A DNA stretch of 64,000 nucleotides from Neelides folsomi (lineage: Eukaryota; Arthropoda; Collembola; Neelipleona; Neelidae), in assembly GCA_034687125.1 (NCBI GenBank), contig JAQGBZ010000251.1, positions 1 through 64,000 of the forward strand, given 5' to 3'. The first letter of the stretch is position 1, and every line of letters starts with the position of its first letter. Both the position numbers and the translations under genes were made by a program. The notes under the pieces were generated by a model. That model saw nothing but the letters and a program-made list of their open reading frames with translations, was not told the DNA's origin and did no database searches. Of the stretch, positions 1 through 10,699 are shown piece after piece.

Positions 1-60
1 AATTTACCAATTAAATGCATAATTTTAAAGTACTTTATTTCGGGATCATGTTGAAGCTCT

Positions 61-286
61 CCCTATGTTATAACATAAGGGTGTAAAGACCAAATTCCTG
101 AGCCTTTTTCAACTTTTATTTTTAATTCATGAACCAATAATCATATTAAAGAAATATTTGGCAGGTATGATGTTTGTACATATATACACATGTCGTTAAA
201 TTTTGGTTTAAATATAATTGTTAATAAAAAAAGTTATTTACAATTAAACGTATAAACGAATGGGATGTAAAGACCAATTTCCCTGA
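61..286. repeat. Short palindrome plus a ~23-base direct repeat
   Basis: At 61-81 there is a near-perfect palindrome (CCCTATGTTA, then TAACATAAGGG). Its right arm runs into GGGTGTAAAGACCAAATTCC, and a close copy of that unit, GGGATGTAAAGACCAATTTC, occurs at 262-281. A weaker third partial copy follows near 295-308. No protein-coding exon was recognised in 1-483, which lies downstream of the last ATPase exon. Confidence 0.5.
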
Positions 287-483
287 TAGTAAAGGCGTAA
301 AGATAAAGAAGTTTACCAAATAACACAAGAGAAGAAGAAGCCTGTCCAACATGTATGTTCTAATCTTTTTCGTTGAGCATAATTCTGCAAAATATTCATT
401 GTCATTAAGTGAAATTTTGATGTTTATATCTTTAAGAGTGAACACTAATTGTGAGTATCTAATATTTAAAAATAATTAAGCAT

Positions 484-3400
484 TCATTTGTATACCCATT
501 CTTGTCCATAAGAATCTGTTAAATCAGTTACAGCTTGTGAATCCCATTTTCCAGCCAGACCAATAAGAATATCGGGAAGAAATCCATTTTGTCCCATGAT
601 TACAAAATAAGTGAAAAAGGATGCAAATGACTCAATGATTCCAAGTTGTCCATATGAATAAAAGACGAGTCTGCAAAAGAAAAAGTTTGAAAACAATGTA
701 ATTGTTAGCCAATTTTTTTAAACACATTCGTACTTACCTCCCAGTCACCAAATTATCGTTAATTGGATCTCTTGGCTTTCTCTTCATGATGTCCCCTTCT
801 GCTTTTTCATAGCTAAGACTAATGGTTGGAACAATGTCTGTTCCGAGACAGATCATCAACCTGCATTGGTCATCAAAAAACATTCATTTAACTCACAACC
901 TACGAGATTAACTCTCAAGATTCCAATTTCATTCTTACATAGGAATAGTGCCCATTGGGAGTGGAATCCTGAGAATGATGAAAATCAACTGTAAACATAT
1001 AAAATCATCTAATTATTGATTATACAAATACCTAACGGGATTTGACTGCGTTGACAGGTTAATATTTATTTAAAGTATTTAAGTATCTGTATATTCCATA
1101 AATTAAAATTACAAATGGAGTAAGTTCGACAATGTTGGCAGCAAGGAGATAGCAAATGCACTTTTTCAAATTGTCAAAGATGAGTCGACCTTCTTCGACT
1201 CCAGAAACAATGGAAATGAAATTGTCATCTAAAAGAATCATGTCGGCCGCCTGCTTCGAAACATCAGAACCAGAAATTCCCATTGCAATACCAATATCAG
1301 CCTTTTTCAGGGCAGGAGAATCTGAAACAAATTACATCAAGAAAATTGTAGAGAGTGGAGTAATCTAATAATACTTTTGAATAGGGAATTTCACCATTAA
1401 CTCCATCCCCTGTCACCGCTACGATATTGTTGAGTCGTTGGAAAGCCTCAACAATGATGAGCTTTTGTTGTGGTGAAACTCGGGCAAAGACAATTTCAGT
1501 GTGGTTTCTACATTGCAATTCACAATTTGTTAACTTTATAACAATTCCTCAATGTTGTTGAAATTTTGCAATGAGATTATCAAGTTATATAAAATATTTT
1601 GGTTACGCCAAAATGTCGTCTAAATGTCCAGAAGCCATTTCCATCAAAGCTTGGCCATTAACAACACAAGCAGTTATTGTATCAGGATTAACTTCAAATG
1701 GATCACATTTCATTCGTTTAGCGACTTCTTCAACGGTTTCATTTCCTTCAAAACCATATTCATTTTAGTTATGTTCAAAGATAATTTTTTAAAGATCTTT
1801 ATTATATTCTAACATTAACTAAGCTGGCGCTCAAATGAATAGCCGATTAAATATTTAATATTTCTAAAACCATTTTAAATTTTTACTCAAAATTTGTATA
1901 TTATATTAATCATTTGAAATGAAGTTGAACAACGTAAAGAAATGACATATTGGAAAACCGCTCATTCGAATAAACACTTTGCTTAATTATGGTGATTAAA
2001 ATTAAAATTTTGGGTTTAATAATTAATTGGTCTTCCATTTTGCTGAATTAAAGCGAAAATTCGATTCTCCATTGAATCAGCCAGAGTTTGAAGCAGGTTT
2101 TCGGGGATTTCACGCCACGCCCGCTCCAACGCAGTCTGAAGCTCAATGATGTTGGCATAAACTTTACTGTTCTCGTAAAGTTTGCGAGTGAGATACCCCC
2201 AAAGATTCTCAATTGGATAGCGAGGAGTGGTTATCCGAATGAGCGACTCAAAATATGAATTTTAATTTTATCTAATGAACTGAACAAGTTTAATTTTTGG
2301 ACACTTGGCCAATTAATTTATAATGCATAGCCGTAAATACAGTCCAAATTTGAAAATTCAAACTTGTCACATTACTTAGTTCTCATAATTTTGTCTCTCG
2401 GTTAAACGTATGAGCGGCAGCTTAAATATAACATACCTTGAGAAATAATTCCAACAGATTTAGCTATTGCTTTAGCTGTAATTGGATGATCTCCAGTGAC
2501 CATTACAACTTTAATACCAGCATTTCTACAACTTTCCACAGCTTCGGGAACTCCTAACCTATAGCATGTATAGAGATTGTATTTTGTATTCCACATTAAT
2601 TATTCTTTTATGATTCTAAATTCTAACCATAATGCTGAAGATTATTGTATTATTTAAATTTTTAAATTTAAATGAAGACCTTGGAGGATCTATCATTGAA
2701 ACAAGGCCAACAAATCTGAGTCCTAACGAAAGAAAACTTGTGTCTTCAGGGTCGAAAACATGGCCGCGTGGATATTTATCAGATGGAAGGAGGAAGTCGC
2801 AAAATCCTAAAATTAAACGGTATGCTTACAATTAGTAAAATTAAATAAAATTCAATTGTAAGTGCTATATTATCCTAATAGTAATTTTTTTTACTATTCA
2901 ATATTTAATTAACTTCTATTAGTATATTTCCACTTACAAAACTGTTTGTGAAATAATGTCTATTTTAATTTTTTAACACCAAGTTAATTACCTATAACTC
3001 TTTCACCCATTTCCGCAATCTGCTCACAAGTTTCGTTAAAATTATAAAGCCAATCATCGTCCAGATCTTCTTCTTTATCTCCAATGAGGATTTTTTTGCA
3101 ATATTTTATGATTCGTTCAGGAGCGCCCTAAGATTTAATCACTCGTTAATGAGGAAAAATCCAAGCGGTTTTAAAAATTCTTACTTTCATGACTAGAAGA
3201 TAACGATCATCCGATGAACTGTCGGTTGAATGTATAGAGACTTGATATTTATTACTTGAATTAAATGGAATTTCAAACAACTTCTTATTGCCTTTTTGGA
3301 ATTCTTCCACTTTACCAAAATTCTGTTCCATTGCACGGATGATGGCAGATTCAGAAGCATCTCCATTAACTTTCCTATAGTGAAGGATGATTGGTTAATT

Positions 3401-5727
3401 TTTAATACATTGGATAAAGTAGGGACAATTATTCAATATTACCTTTCGGCAATTGGTACTGATTCTTGATCAGGAAGAAATTGAGCTCTTGAACATAAAG
3501 TTGCAACTCTTCCAAGATTAAAAAATCCAGCGTCCGATCGTTTATAGTTGAAATTCTCCAGAGTGCTGATGATTTGATTGTTAAACCACATATGCGAAAC
3601 AGTCATTTTATTCTGCGTTAAAGTCCCTGTTTTGTCTGAACAAATAACTGTTGTTGATCCTAAAGTCTCAACCTTAAAATGAAATGTATTAATTACAGAT
3701 AGTATGACCACATTTTAATAAATACAGATACTGTTGTAATTGCTAGTATTGTTAATAATTATGTTTTTGTATTGTATGAGCTTACTGCATGCAATTGTTT
3801 GACAAGACAATTTCTGCCTGCCATTTTCTTCGCAGTTAAGGCCAAAACCACAGTGAAAGTAACGAGGAGTCCTAATGATTAAAAAAATAAACGATATATA
3901 AGAAATATATCGTACTTTCTTCGCATTATTTTTTATGTATTCATAAACATTATTTAGTTAATTACCTTCAGGAACATTTGCGACAATGATTCCAATAAGG
4001 AACAAAGCAGCATCAACCCAATCATATCCTATACTGAGGGAGATAATGAAAAACGAAGCTCCAAAAAACACAGCAACTCCCGAAATGATTTTGACAAAGT
4101 GAGAAACTTCTCGGGCTAAAGGCGTATCAAGAGAGTCAAGCCCGGAAGCTAATCCAGCAATTCTTCCAATAAACGTGTTATCACCAACTCCAACAACAAT
4201 TGCACGACATGTTCCTAATAATTGACATTAAAATAAGTTAAATGTATTTATGGAGATTTGATACTGTCAATTTTTGATGTCATTACCTTCTAATGCATTA
4301 GTAGAGAAGAAAGCAAGATTTTTTGATTCCATTGGATTGTCATCTGTACATTCAGCACTTCTTGATTGAGGTTCTGATTCTCCAGTAATACTTGAATTGT
4401 CGACCTGTTTAATAGCACATTGCTTATATCATAATGTCATGGAATATTTAAATAAATAGCATTTATCAGTATATTATGTTTTACTTTGAACCCGTGAGCT
4501 TCTATTATTCTGATATCAGCAGGGATTCGATCTCCGAATTTAACCTTTAAATAAAATGGGGAGAATTTTTATTTTGAAAATAATAATACTTTAATTTAAA
4601 TGACAATAATTGTAAGCACCTCAACGATGTCGCCAACAACCAACTCAACAGCATTGATATTTTCCAACTTTCCATTTCTTTTTACAACTGCATAGCTTGG
4701 AACCAATTTTGAGAAGGAGTCCATGATTTTTCCACTTGAGTATTCTTGGTAAAATGTGAACAACCCAAGAACAACGACGACGAAAGCCAATACAACTCCG
4801 AGATACAACTATAAAATAATTGTTAAATTACAACAAACGGTTATATTGGTATATGACAAGCCAACACTAATGTCATTTAAACTTTCAAAAATAGCTTACA
4901 TTATCTGGTGGCGGATTCGATAGAATGGTTGATTGAGCTAATAATTCATACAGTAAACAAACGTTAGTTGATTAATCGATTTGTGATATCAGTGATATCA
5001 CATGTAAAGTAATCTAAAAACCTGCAAAAGCAGCAAAACTTAGAAACGATCCAGTCCAAAGAAGGAGCTGAAAACCGCCAAGAAGCGTTTTGATGAATTT
5101 CAACCATGTTGGTTCTTTCTTGGGAGGCGTCAACTCGTTTTTTCCATATTTCCGCAAGTTTTCAATTACCATATTGCTATTCAATCCCTGAAATACATCA
5201 CAGCATCATTTGGAGATGTCTTATATAAAAATAAAGATCAGATTGGAAAATTCTTTACTTTATCAGGATCAGAGTTGAAACGGTTATACAGCGCGCCAAT
5301 ATCAACTTCATGATAATCAATTTGAAGTTCTTTTTTCAGATAACTTATGGACTTCTTTCGGATGTCTTTAGAATGACCAAGATGAAGCTCAACATGCTAA
5401 AACACAATGCTGATTAAAAATTCATCATTTTATTATTTTCAATGTTTTTTCTGTATTAACCTCATCTTCATCTTTGACAAAGTTGGGATTGTCAAGACCG
5501 CCTGTGGAAGGAGACGATGACTTTCTTCTATCCGCTCGGTTTGTTAAATGGTAGGAACTTTTCCTGTCGGTTTTCGCCCAAATTTTGTCATTTGACTATA
5601 ATTTTTATATAACATTGATTATTTCACTATATTAATCATCATTAGTTTATTAAGTAGCTTTATGAAAATTCCTTACGTCAATAACAAGAGAAACTTTTCT
5701 GTTAGAAAACCTTTTCAAATCTGCCAT
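484..5727 (-). CDS. Na+/K+-ATPase alpha subunit-like P-type ATPase (divergent paralogue, C-terminus not found)
   Basis: P2C-type cation pump catalytic chain of the plasma membrane. Exons in transcript order: 5727-5677, 5595-5461, 5396-5259, 5187-5022, 4937-4900, 4808-4620, 4544-4485, 4404-4287, 4214-3966, 3871-3786, 3672-3443, 3374-3185, 3127-2992, 2806-2680, 2558-2437, 1745-1607, 1507-1395, 1321-1113, 988-939, 860-738, 670-496 (or to the stop at 484). All phases agree, giving about 948 codons. Visible motifs: TGES in the A domain, phosphorylation site [17 protein letters not shown] nucleotide site, TGDHP, hinge TGDGVND, M4 NVPEG. The M1-M2 loop keeps Q and the DN pair that matter for ouabain binding. 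Oddities: about 50 extra N-terminal residues rich in K/R/S, M5 reads [10 protein letters not shown] and M6 reads ICLGTD. The last exon ends at DSYGQEW, where a GTATAC donor is followed in frame by a stop. M8-M10 (about 125 residues) are absent, so the gene is either partial at the window edge or truncated. Family membership is certain; transported ions are not. Confidence 0.94.
1950..2253 (-). mobile_element. Internally deleted Tc1/mariner-like element
   Basis: This lies inside an intron of the ATPase gene (1746-2436). The ends are inverted copies of CGCTCATTCGRATAAMCAC (1959-1977 and 2229-2247), possibly extending out to TA dinucleotides at 1948-1949 and 2254-2255. Between them on the minus strand only the C-terminal end of a Tc1-family transposase remains open (about 2237-2016), with readable pieces [29 protein letters not shown] and a terminal GRPINY before the stop. 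The catalytic D,D and the DNA-binding domain are missing, so it cannot move by itself. The transposase signature is clear; the exact ends are inferred. Confidence 0.75.
2016..2237 (-). pseudogene. Transposase C-terminal fragment (Tc1 family)
   Basis: About 73 codons of uninterrupted reading frame ending in TAA at 2016-2018. The PIENLWG motif normally surrounds the last catalytic acidic residue of Tc1 transposases, and the fragment ends with the usual ...GxxxxY tail. There is no start codon or upstream catalytic part, so I call it a relic. It lies antisense to nothing and in the same direction as the host ATPase gene, within its intron. Confidence 0.72.
4982..5002. repeat. 21-base perfect inverted repeat in an ATPase intron
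   Basis: TGTGATATC and GATATCACA are perfect 9-base arms around AGT. It sits just downstream of the exon-4 donor of the ATPase gene (intron 4938-5021), so it could form a small stem in the pre-mRNA. No function is implied. Confidence 0.6.
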
Positions 5728-8381
5728 TGTTTGCTCTAATACTTAATTTATATTGCAATTTAGATAAAGTAATTCGCTGATCAATGAAGAAATAACTAAC
5801 TACAACTTTTTTGATTCTTCATTTTGGATCGATGGACCTCAAATGGTTAATAAAATCAAGCGTAACTGGTTTTAACTTACAAGTTCAACTTTCTAATATT
5901 AATTCAAATTCAAACTAGTGTTGAAAGTGGAAGAACTAAAATGAAGCTGATTGATATTTATGTAGGATCTACAAAATGCTAACTTTTGGAGAACATCAAG
6001 ACTGAGAATAGTTTGAAAATAATTGATGGCAATCTTTAAACCTTTAAAGTTAATGTGTGGTTCCTTATGAAGTAGTAAAGTGAGAATAATCAGTAGAGTA
6101 ATTACAATCTCTCATTGAAAATGCCTAATATAGAATTTTGTATACAACCATCTCACATAAAAATAGCAGGGAACAAAGAGCAAATTTAAAATTCGAGGTT
6201 GATGTTAATTAGCTGTTAGAAAAAGATACCTTCCTATCGTAAGTACTTCAGAATAATTTGCTTCTGTATATGTAATTTTATAAGTTAAGCTCTTAAAGTT
6301 AGTAGCTTTATATAACGATCGTTTTAAAATTTATTAATTATTCATTTGAAAACATTGCCTTTTTAAAAAAGATTATTCATTCAGAAACCAGTCGATTATC
6401 GTTTATAAGCATTGAAGCGAGACGTGTGTGCCCATGTGCTCCCCATTCTCATTCAAAGCCAAATTCAATGCTAAAGGCCAAGGAGGCTCCTTAGATCTTA
6501 ATTGTTTCAATGGAGGAATTCATATTCCTATTGTTTTGCATTGAGCCAGTTTAAAGTGTTGAAGCTAGGCGTCTTTATATGGTAAATACTCACAAATTTG
6601 CACTTTCCTGTGCTACAAGTACAAACTAGTTTTTAAAGACCTCATAAAATTCCTAATGCTAATTTAATACTAAATGACATTTTAAATTAGCAACAATAGT
6701 TAAAATTGGTTTGGGTGACGCCAGAGTTTCAGGTTACTCGTTTAATTAGCCACTGCTCAAATCCCCTCTTTAACGATTTAATATGTAAATTATCAACTTA
6801 GCAAATGGATATAATAATTATGATACCTAAAAATACTTTTCAATTATCAGCATATAAAACACCCAATGGTCATATCTCCCATATTGTAAGTGCAATGAGT
6901 AAGAATCTCCTTTAAACTTTAACAATGAAGTGGTGGTGATTTTTGAATTGTAATTTTGGCTGAGGTGAAACATAAAAGTTTATGGGCCATTTTGATAATT
7001 TTAATAGGTGATTTAACTACTCGACGGGATGAATCAATTTGCCTTAAATGACGTTGACGGTCACAAGAATGAATGAAAGATTACTATCCGAGAGTTTATT
7101 TTACATTTTTCATTTGAATCTAAATTGATCTTGCTTCATAATGTAATTTAGTTGTTAACTTATTAAAGAATTGATTTGATAGCAGTAGATGTTAATATAT
7201 TTATACATTATATTACAAATATTATTATTAACATTTAAATTTATTCTTTTTATAAACTTCAATAAAAGCGTTCACTTTGTGAAAGCCGCCTCACGGGCAA
7301 TAAGTTTTAAATTCAAAGACATGCTATCAGCGTCAACAATAAACAAAATTATTTAAACTCCTTCCAAGAACACTCTGAAAATCTTATCATTCATCATGTC
7401 TATTGAATTGATCTCTAATAAACTAATAAACAAGCTGAAAAGGGGAATTCGATATAAACCTTTTATTTTATATTTTAAAATTAATGCTTTCTAATAGTTA
7501 AAACCCTTAAAGGTAATATTTTCCTATATTTTGTAGGATAGGGATAAGTGTATATAATATTTTTACCTCAGATCTGTGTAAATCAAGGATATTTCGAATG
7601 TTGTACATTATAGCTTGCAAACGATTTGAAAAAGACTAAAATTCTAATAATGAATTTACTTAATTACTGACACATTTATTCCTCATCAAATATATTGGTA
7701 TACTTACTTTTAGTATTTATAAAGGTAAAGATATTTATAACCATTGCATCTATCAGCAAAAGACGTAAGTACCTTATAAGTAAAATTAAAGGAGTTCTGC
7801 CTTAAAAGTCTTGTCATTAGTAGAGGTTTCTAATACTTGTTATAGATTACCTAATTTCACTATATTTTGTGAAATTAGGTTCTAATATATCGATTATAAA
7901 GGACATCCCATAATGTTCTTACTTTTGTAATAATTAGCATTATCTGATAACTACCTGATAATTTCAAACTACTAAAATTGTAACTTGTCTTAATAACAAA
8001 TCATGTCAGTAATGACGTCAATAAATCTGTCCTAAATCAAACCGTGGATGATTCATATATCATATTTAATAATCCTTTAACCTTATCTTATACAACAACA
8101 AAAGCTCACTGTATATTTAAAATAAATTATCGATAAGTTCTTTGTTCTCAAATGCCAACTAAAGGCCTACAAATACAAGGATATTTAAGACAAGACAAGC
8201 AGTCTGAAATTAATGGGGAATTAGGATACTTGATCGGACCTGATGCCTAAGATTTCATCTAGACCCCGCAGCCCATTGGAAAAAACATGTGAAAATATAA
8301 AATATTGAATAAATAAAGGTCCACGTAATAAAGGTTGTTTCATAAATTAACATTAACCGATAACTATAACCATCAGATAAA
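5728..8381. other. Intergenic region between divergent ATPase and RBM34-like genes
   Basis: This is 2.65 kb of AT-rich DNA with no ORF or exon I can support. The two flanking genes are transcribed away from each other, so both promoters should lie here. The only distinct structure seen is the perfect hairpin at 7849-7880. Confidence 0.7.
7849..7880. repeat. Perfect 12-bp stem hairpin
   Basis: ACCTAATTTCAC and GTGAAATTAGGT are exact reverse complements separated by the 8-base AT loop TATATTTT. It lies about 500 bases upstream of the RBM34-like start codon. It could be a small foldback-element remnant or a regulatory palindrome. Confidence 0.7.
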
Positions 8382-9847
8382 ATGAAGAAGGCAGGGTCAA
8401 TTACTAAAAAGAAAAAAGCTAAAGTCAATTCAAATGAAGATGATGATAGCGAGCCCACACCTTCTAAAGTTTTTAAGAGTGATTCCGGCGATTCGCCCAA
8501 GCCCATCAAGGTAAAGGCAGTTAAAGAATGGGAAAAAGAATTGGCAGAGAAAAATGCTCCTAAAGAAAAGGACCCAGAACTTGAGAGTAGAACCATTTTC
8601 ATTGGAAATATTCCCATTGAACTCGAAAAACGGCAACTTGCAAAGATCTTCAAAGATTGTGGAACAATCGAGACAATACGATTCAGATGTGCCACTCGAA
8701 AAACTCCAAATGCTCTCAAAAAGGTCGCTGCCAATAAGTAAGAAAGATTGTAATTTTTATGATTGCTTTTACCAGATTTACTAATTGTAAGCTTCTTAAA
8801 TGGTCGTTAAATGATTAGCTAATAATGTGTTAATTGTTTGACTAGAAAAGAAATCCATCCAGAGCGATCCAGTTTTGCTGCCTTCATAAGGTTTAAAACT
8901 AGAGAGGAAGCCGAATATGCAATAAAGGAACACAATGGACTTGAAATTAATGATCATCACTTAACGATTGACATGGCCGATAATACTTCTAAAAGCAAAG
9001 ATAGCAAAAAGGGAATTTTTATCGGAAATCTTCATATTAGTATGCACACTTAAATTATAAAAATTATTCTTCTTTGTTATAATTTATACAACCTCTATTT
9101 CAATAAATAAACAAGAAACATTTCCTCCTTCAATGATTAAGAAAGATCTTAAATGCTTATAATATGCAAACTTACAGAGTTAGAAGATGATGATTTATGG
9201 AACGCTTTTCAAGACTGTGGTAAAATTCTGGGCGTGAGAATTGTTCGTGATGCTTCTACTGGAATAGGGAAAGGGATTGGTTTTGTAAATTTTGAAGTAA
9301 TTAAAAGTTTTAGATATTAAAATTTACCTTTAGACATTACAATAATATTGTCCGACGTTGCTGTTTAAATATCGCTTACTTTTATTTTTTAATTGCAGAG
9401 TAATGATTCGGTTGAAATAGCATTGCGCAAGGATGGCTCTCCTCTGAAAGGAAGAGAAATGCGAATTTCGAGAATTTCCAAAAAGCAAAAATTGAACAAG
9501 CTCCATGTAACAGGAAGTCAATTGAACCCACGAGAGAAGAGAAATGGGAAATGGAGGAATCGCAAAGGTCGACCAAGAGGAAATAATTCAAAGAAAAACG
9601 ATGTAAATCCAAGTGAATTCGAAGGAGAATCACAAACTCAATCTAATTTTGCTGGCGACAATTTATCAGAAATAGGAAAATTGAAGGTATATTACCTACA
9701 TTAACTATTATATACAAGGTTTGTTTTATATTTAATAATTTACAAGTTTCTTAATAAGATAATTTATGTTTTCAGAGAAAATCCAAGAAATTCAACAAAG
9801 GAGAAGCAAAGAAGACAAGGATTGCTAAGTTTTTGCTCAGGGAATGA
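8382..9847 (+). CDS. RBM34: RNA-binding protein 34-like (Nop12 family), two RRMs
   Basis: A nucleolar RNA-binding protein; the family (yeast Nop12) acts in large-subunit pre-rRNA maturation. Exons: 8382-8737, 8846-9039, 9178-9296, 9399-9686, 9776-9847 (342 aa; all phases fit). The N-terminus is Lys/Asp/Glu/Ser-rich. RRM1 has RNP2 [10 protein letters not shown] and RNP1-like [10 protein letters not shown], interrupted by the lysine-rich RATRK/KKEIHPE stretch typical of RBM34. RRM2 has GIFIGNLHI and GIGFVNFE. The C-terminal third is basic ([14 protein letters not shown], then [12 protein letters not shown]), as expected for nucleolar targeting. The start is the first ATG of the open frame. A poly(A) signal lies 133 bases after the stop. 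The family call is strong; orthology to RBM34 rather than another Nop12 relative rests on motif layout only. Confidence 0.9.
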
Positions 9848-9979
9848 ATTATTGAAAAATTTTTTTAGATTATACTGATACTTTACTGTCAATTTTCTAT
9901 ATTATTTACAAATTCTTTCATGTTTGCCTTTTGCATTTACAAATAAGTGCCGATGTTGATGTAAATGTTGAGAAGATGC

Positions 9980-9985
9980 AATAAA
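9980..9985 (+). terminator. Poly(A) signal of the RBM34-like gene
   Basis: AATAAA lies 133 bases downstream of the TGA at 9845-9847, in the correct orientation, and is followed by AT-rich DNA. The neighbouring IBA57/CDPF1 unit converges on this region from the other strand. Confidence 0.6.
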
Positions 9986-10326
9986 GATTCATATGAATAT
10001 GGAATGATAATTAACGTAAATCAATTTTAAAAAGTGTTTTGTTTGTTAAAATTCATAATTTAATAATTTCAATTTTGATATTTTATGGATTTATTTTTAC
10101 AAAATTTTTTTGGCTTAATCATGTTTATCGTAAAATAATAACTACATAATAGTTAAAAACATGAGGACAAATTGACCCAGTTAAATAAATATTTTACGAC
10201 GACTTATTGATTTTCATGAGGTTTAATTTAACTATCCATTTTAAACTTTCAATTAACACAATTTTTTGAGATTGAGGTGAAAACGTTCATGGATAAACAA
10301 AATGACTCACATTTCTTCCAAAATAT

Positions 10327-10689
10327 TCACGACTCTTTTTTCTTTTTCCTTAGCTCTTCTGGTAAAAGATTACTATTAGTTTGAGAACATGATTTACAAA
10401 ATCGTTTTGTAAAGAAAAGACTACACTCTTGACACGTCATTTTTGAACAAATAATACAATTACCTCCTAGAAGGAGAAAATTAGAATTATTACCACTTTG
10501 AGCCATAAAGGGATCTCTCATAACATAACTTTTTTCAATGAACACAATTGATCTACAAAAGGGAGGATGAGTTCCAAAATAATCATAAAATTCTGATAAT
10601 CCACAAGAAGAACATGTGAATTCTTCTTTCTCCTTCTTTTTCTCTTCTTCAGTTATTGTTGCATTAAACATTGCCTTTTCCTCCATCAT
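10327..10689 (-). CDS. CDPF1: Cysteine-rich DPF motif domain-containing protein 1
   Basis: A single-exon, complete 120-aa ORF. It has the family hallmark of paired zinc-type cysteines (CSSC near residue 26, then CIIC, CQEC and CKSC) and the RDPF motif after a YFGTHPPFCRSIVF stretch. The function of this family is not known. The protein starts MMEEKAMF and ends in a basic KKKKES tail. Its first ATG is only 10 bases after the stop codon of the IBA57 ORF on the same strand, with no room for a promoter, so it is probably translated from a shared or trans-spliced transcript. No intron is needed. Confidence 0.85.
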   Translation of the reverse strand: MMEEKAMFNATITEEEKKKEKEEFTCSSCGLSEFYDYFGTHPPFCRSIVFIEKSYVMRDPFMAQSGNNSNFLLLGGNCIICSKMTCQECSLFFTKRFCKSCSQTNSNLLPEELRKKKKES

Positions 10690-10699
10690 TTCGGATTTT

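Noticed and set aside
1297-1400. Apparent frame disruption after TGDGVN in the ATPase (reads GEIPYSK...)
   Set aside because: This is an intron: GTGAAA donor after AATG and TTTCAG acceptor restore [17 protein letters not shown] exactly.
8255-8734. 159-codon frame antisense to RBM34-like exon 1
   Set aside because: It mirrors the lysine-rich coding exon (reverse-strand Phe/Leu/Ser run), a shadow of the real gene.
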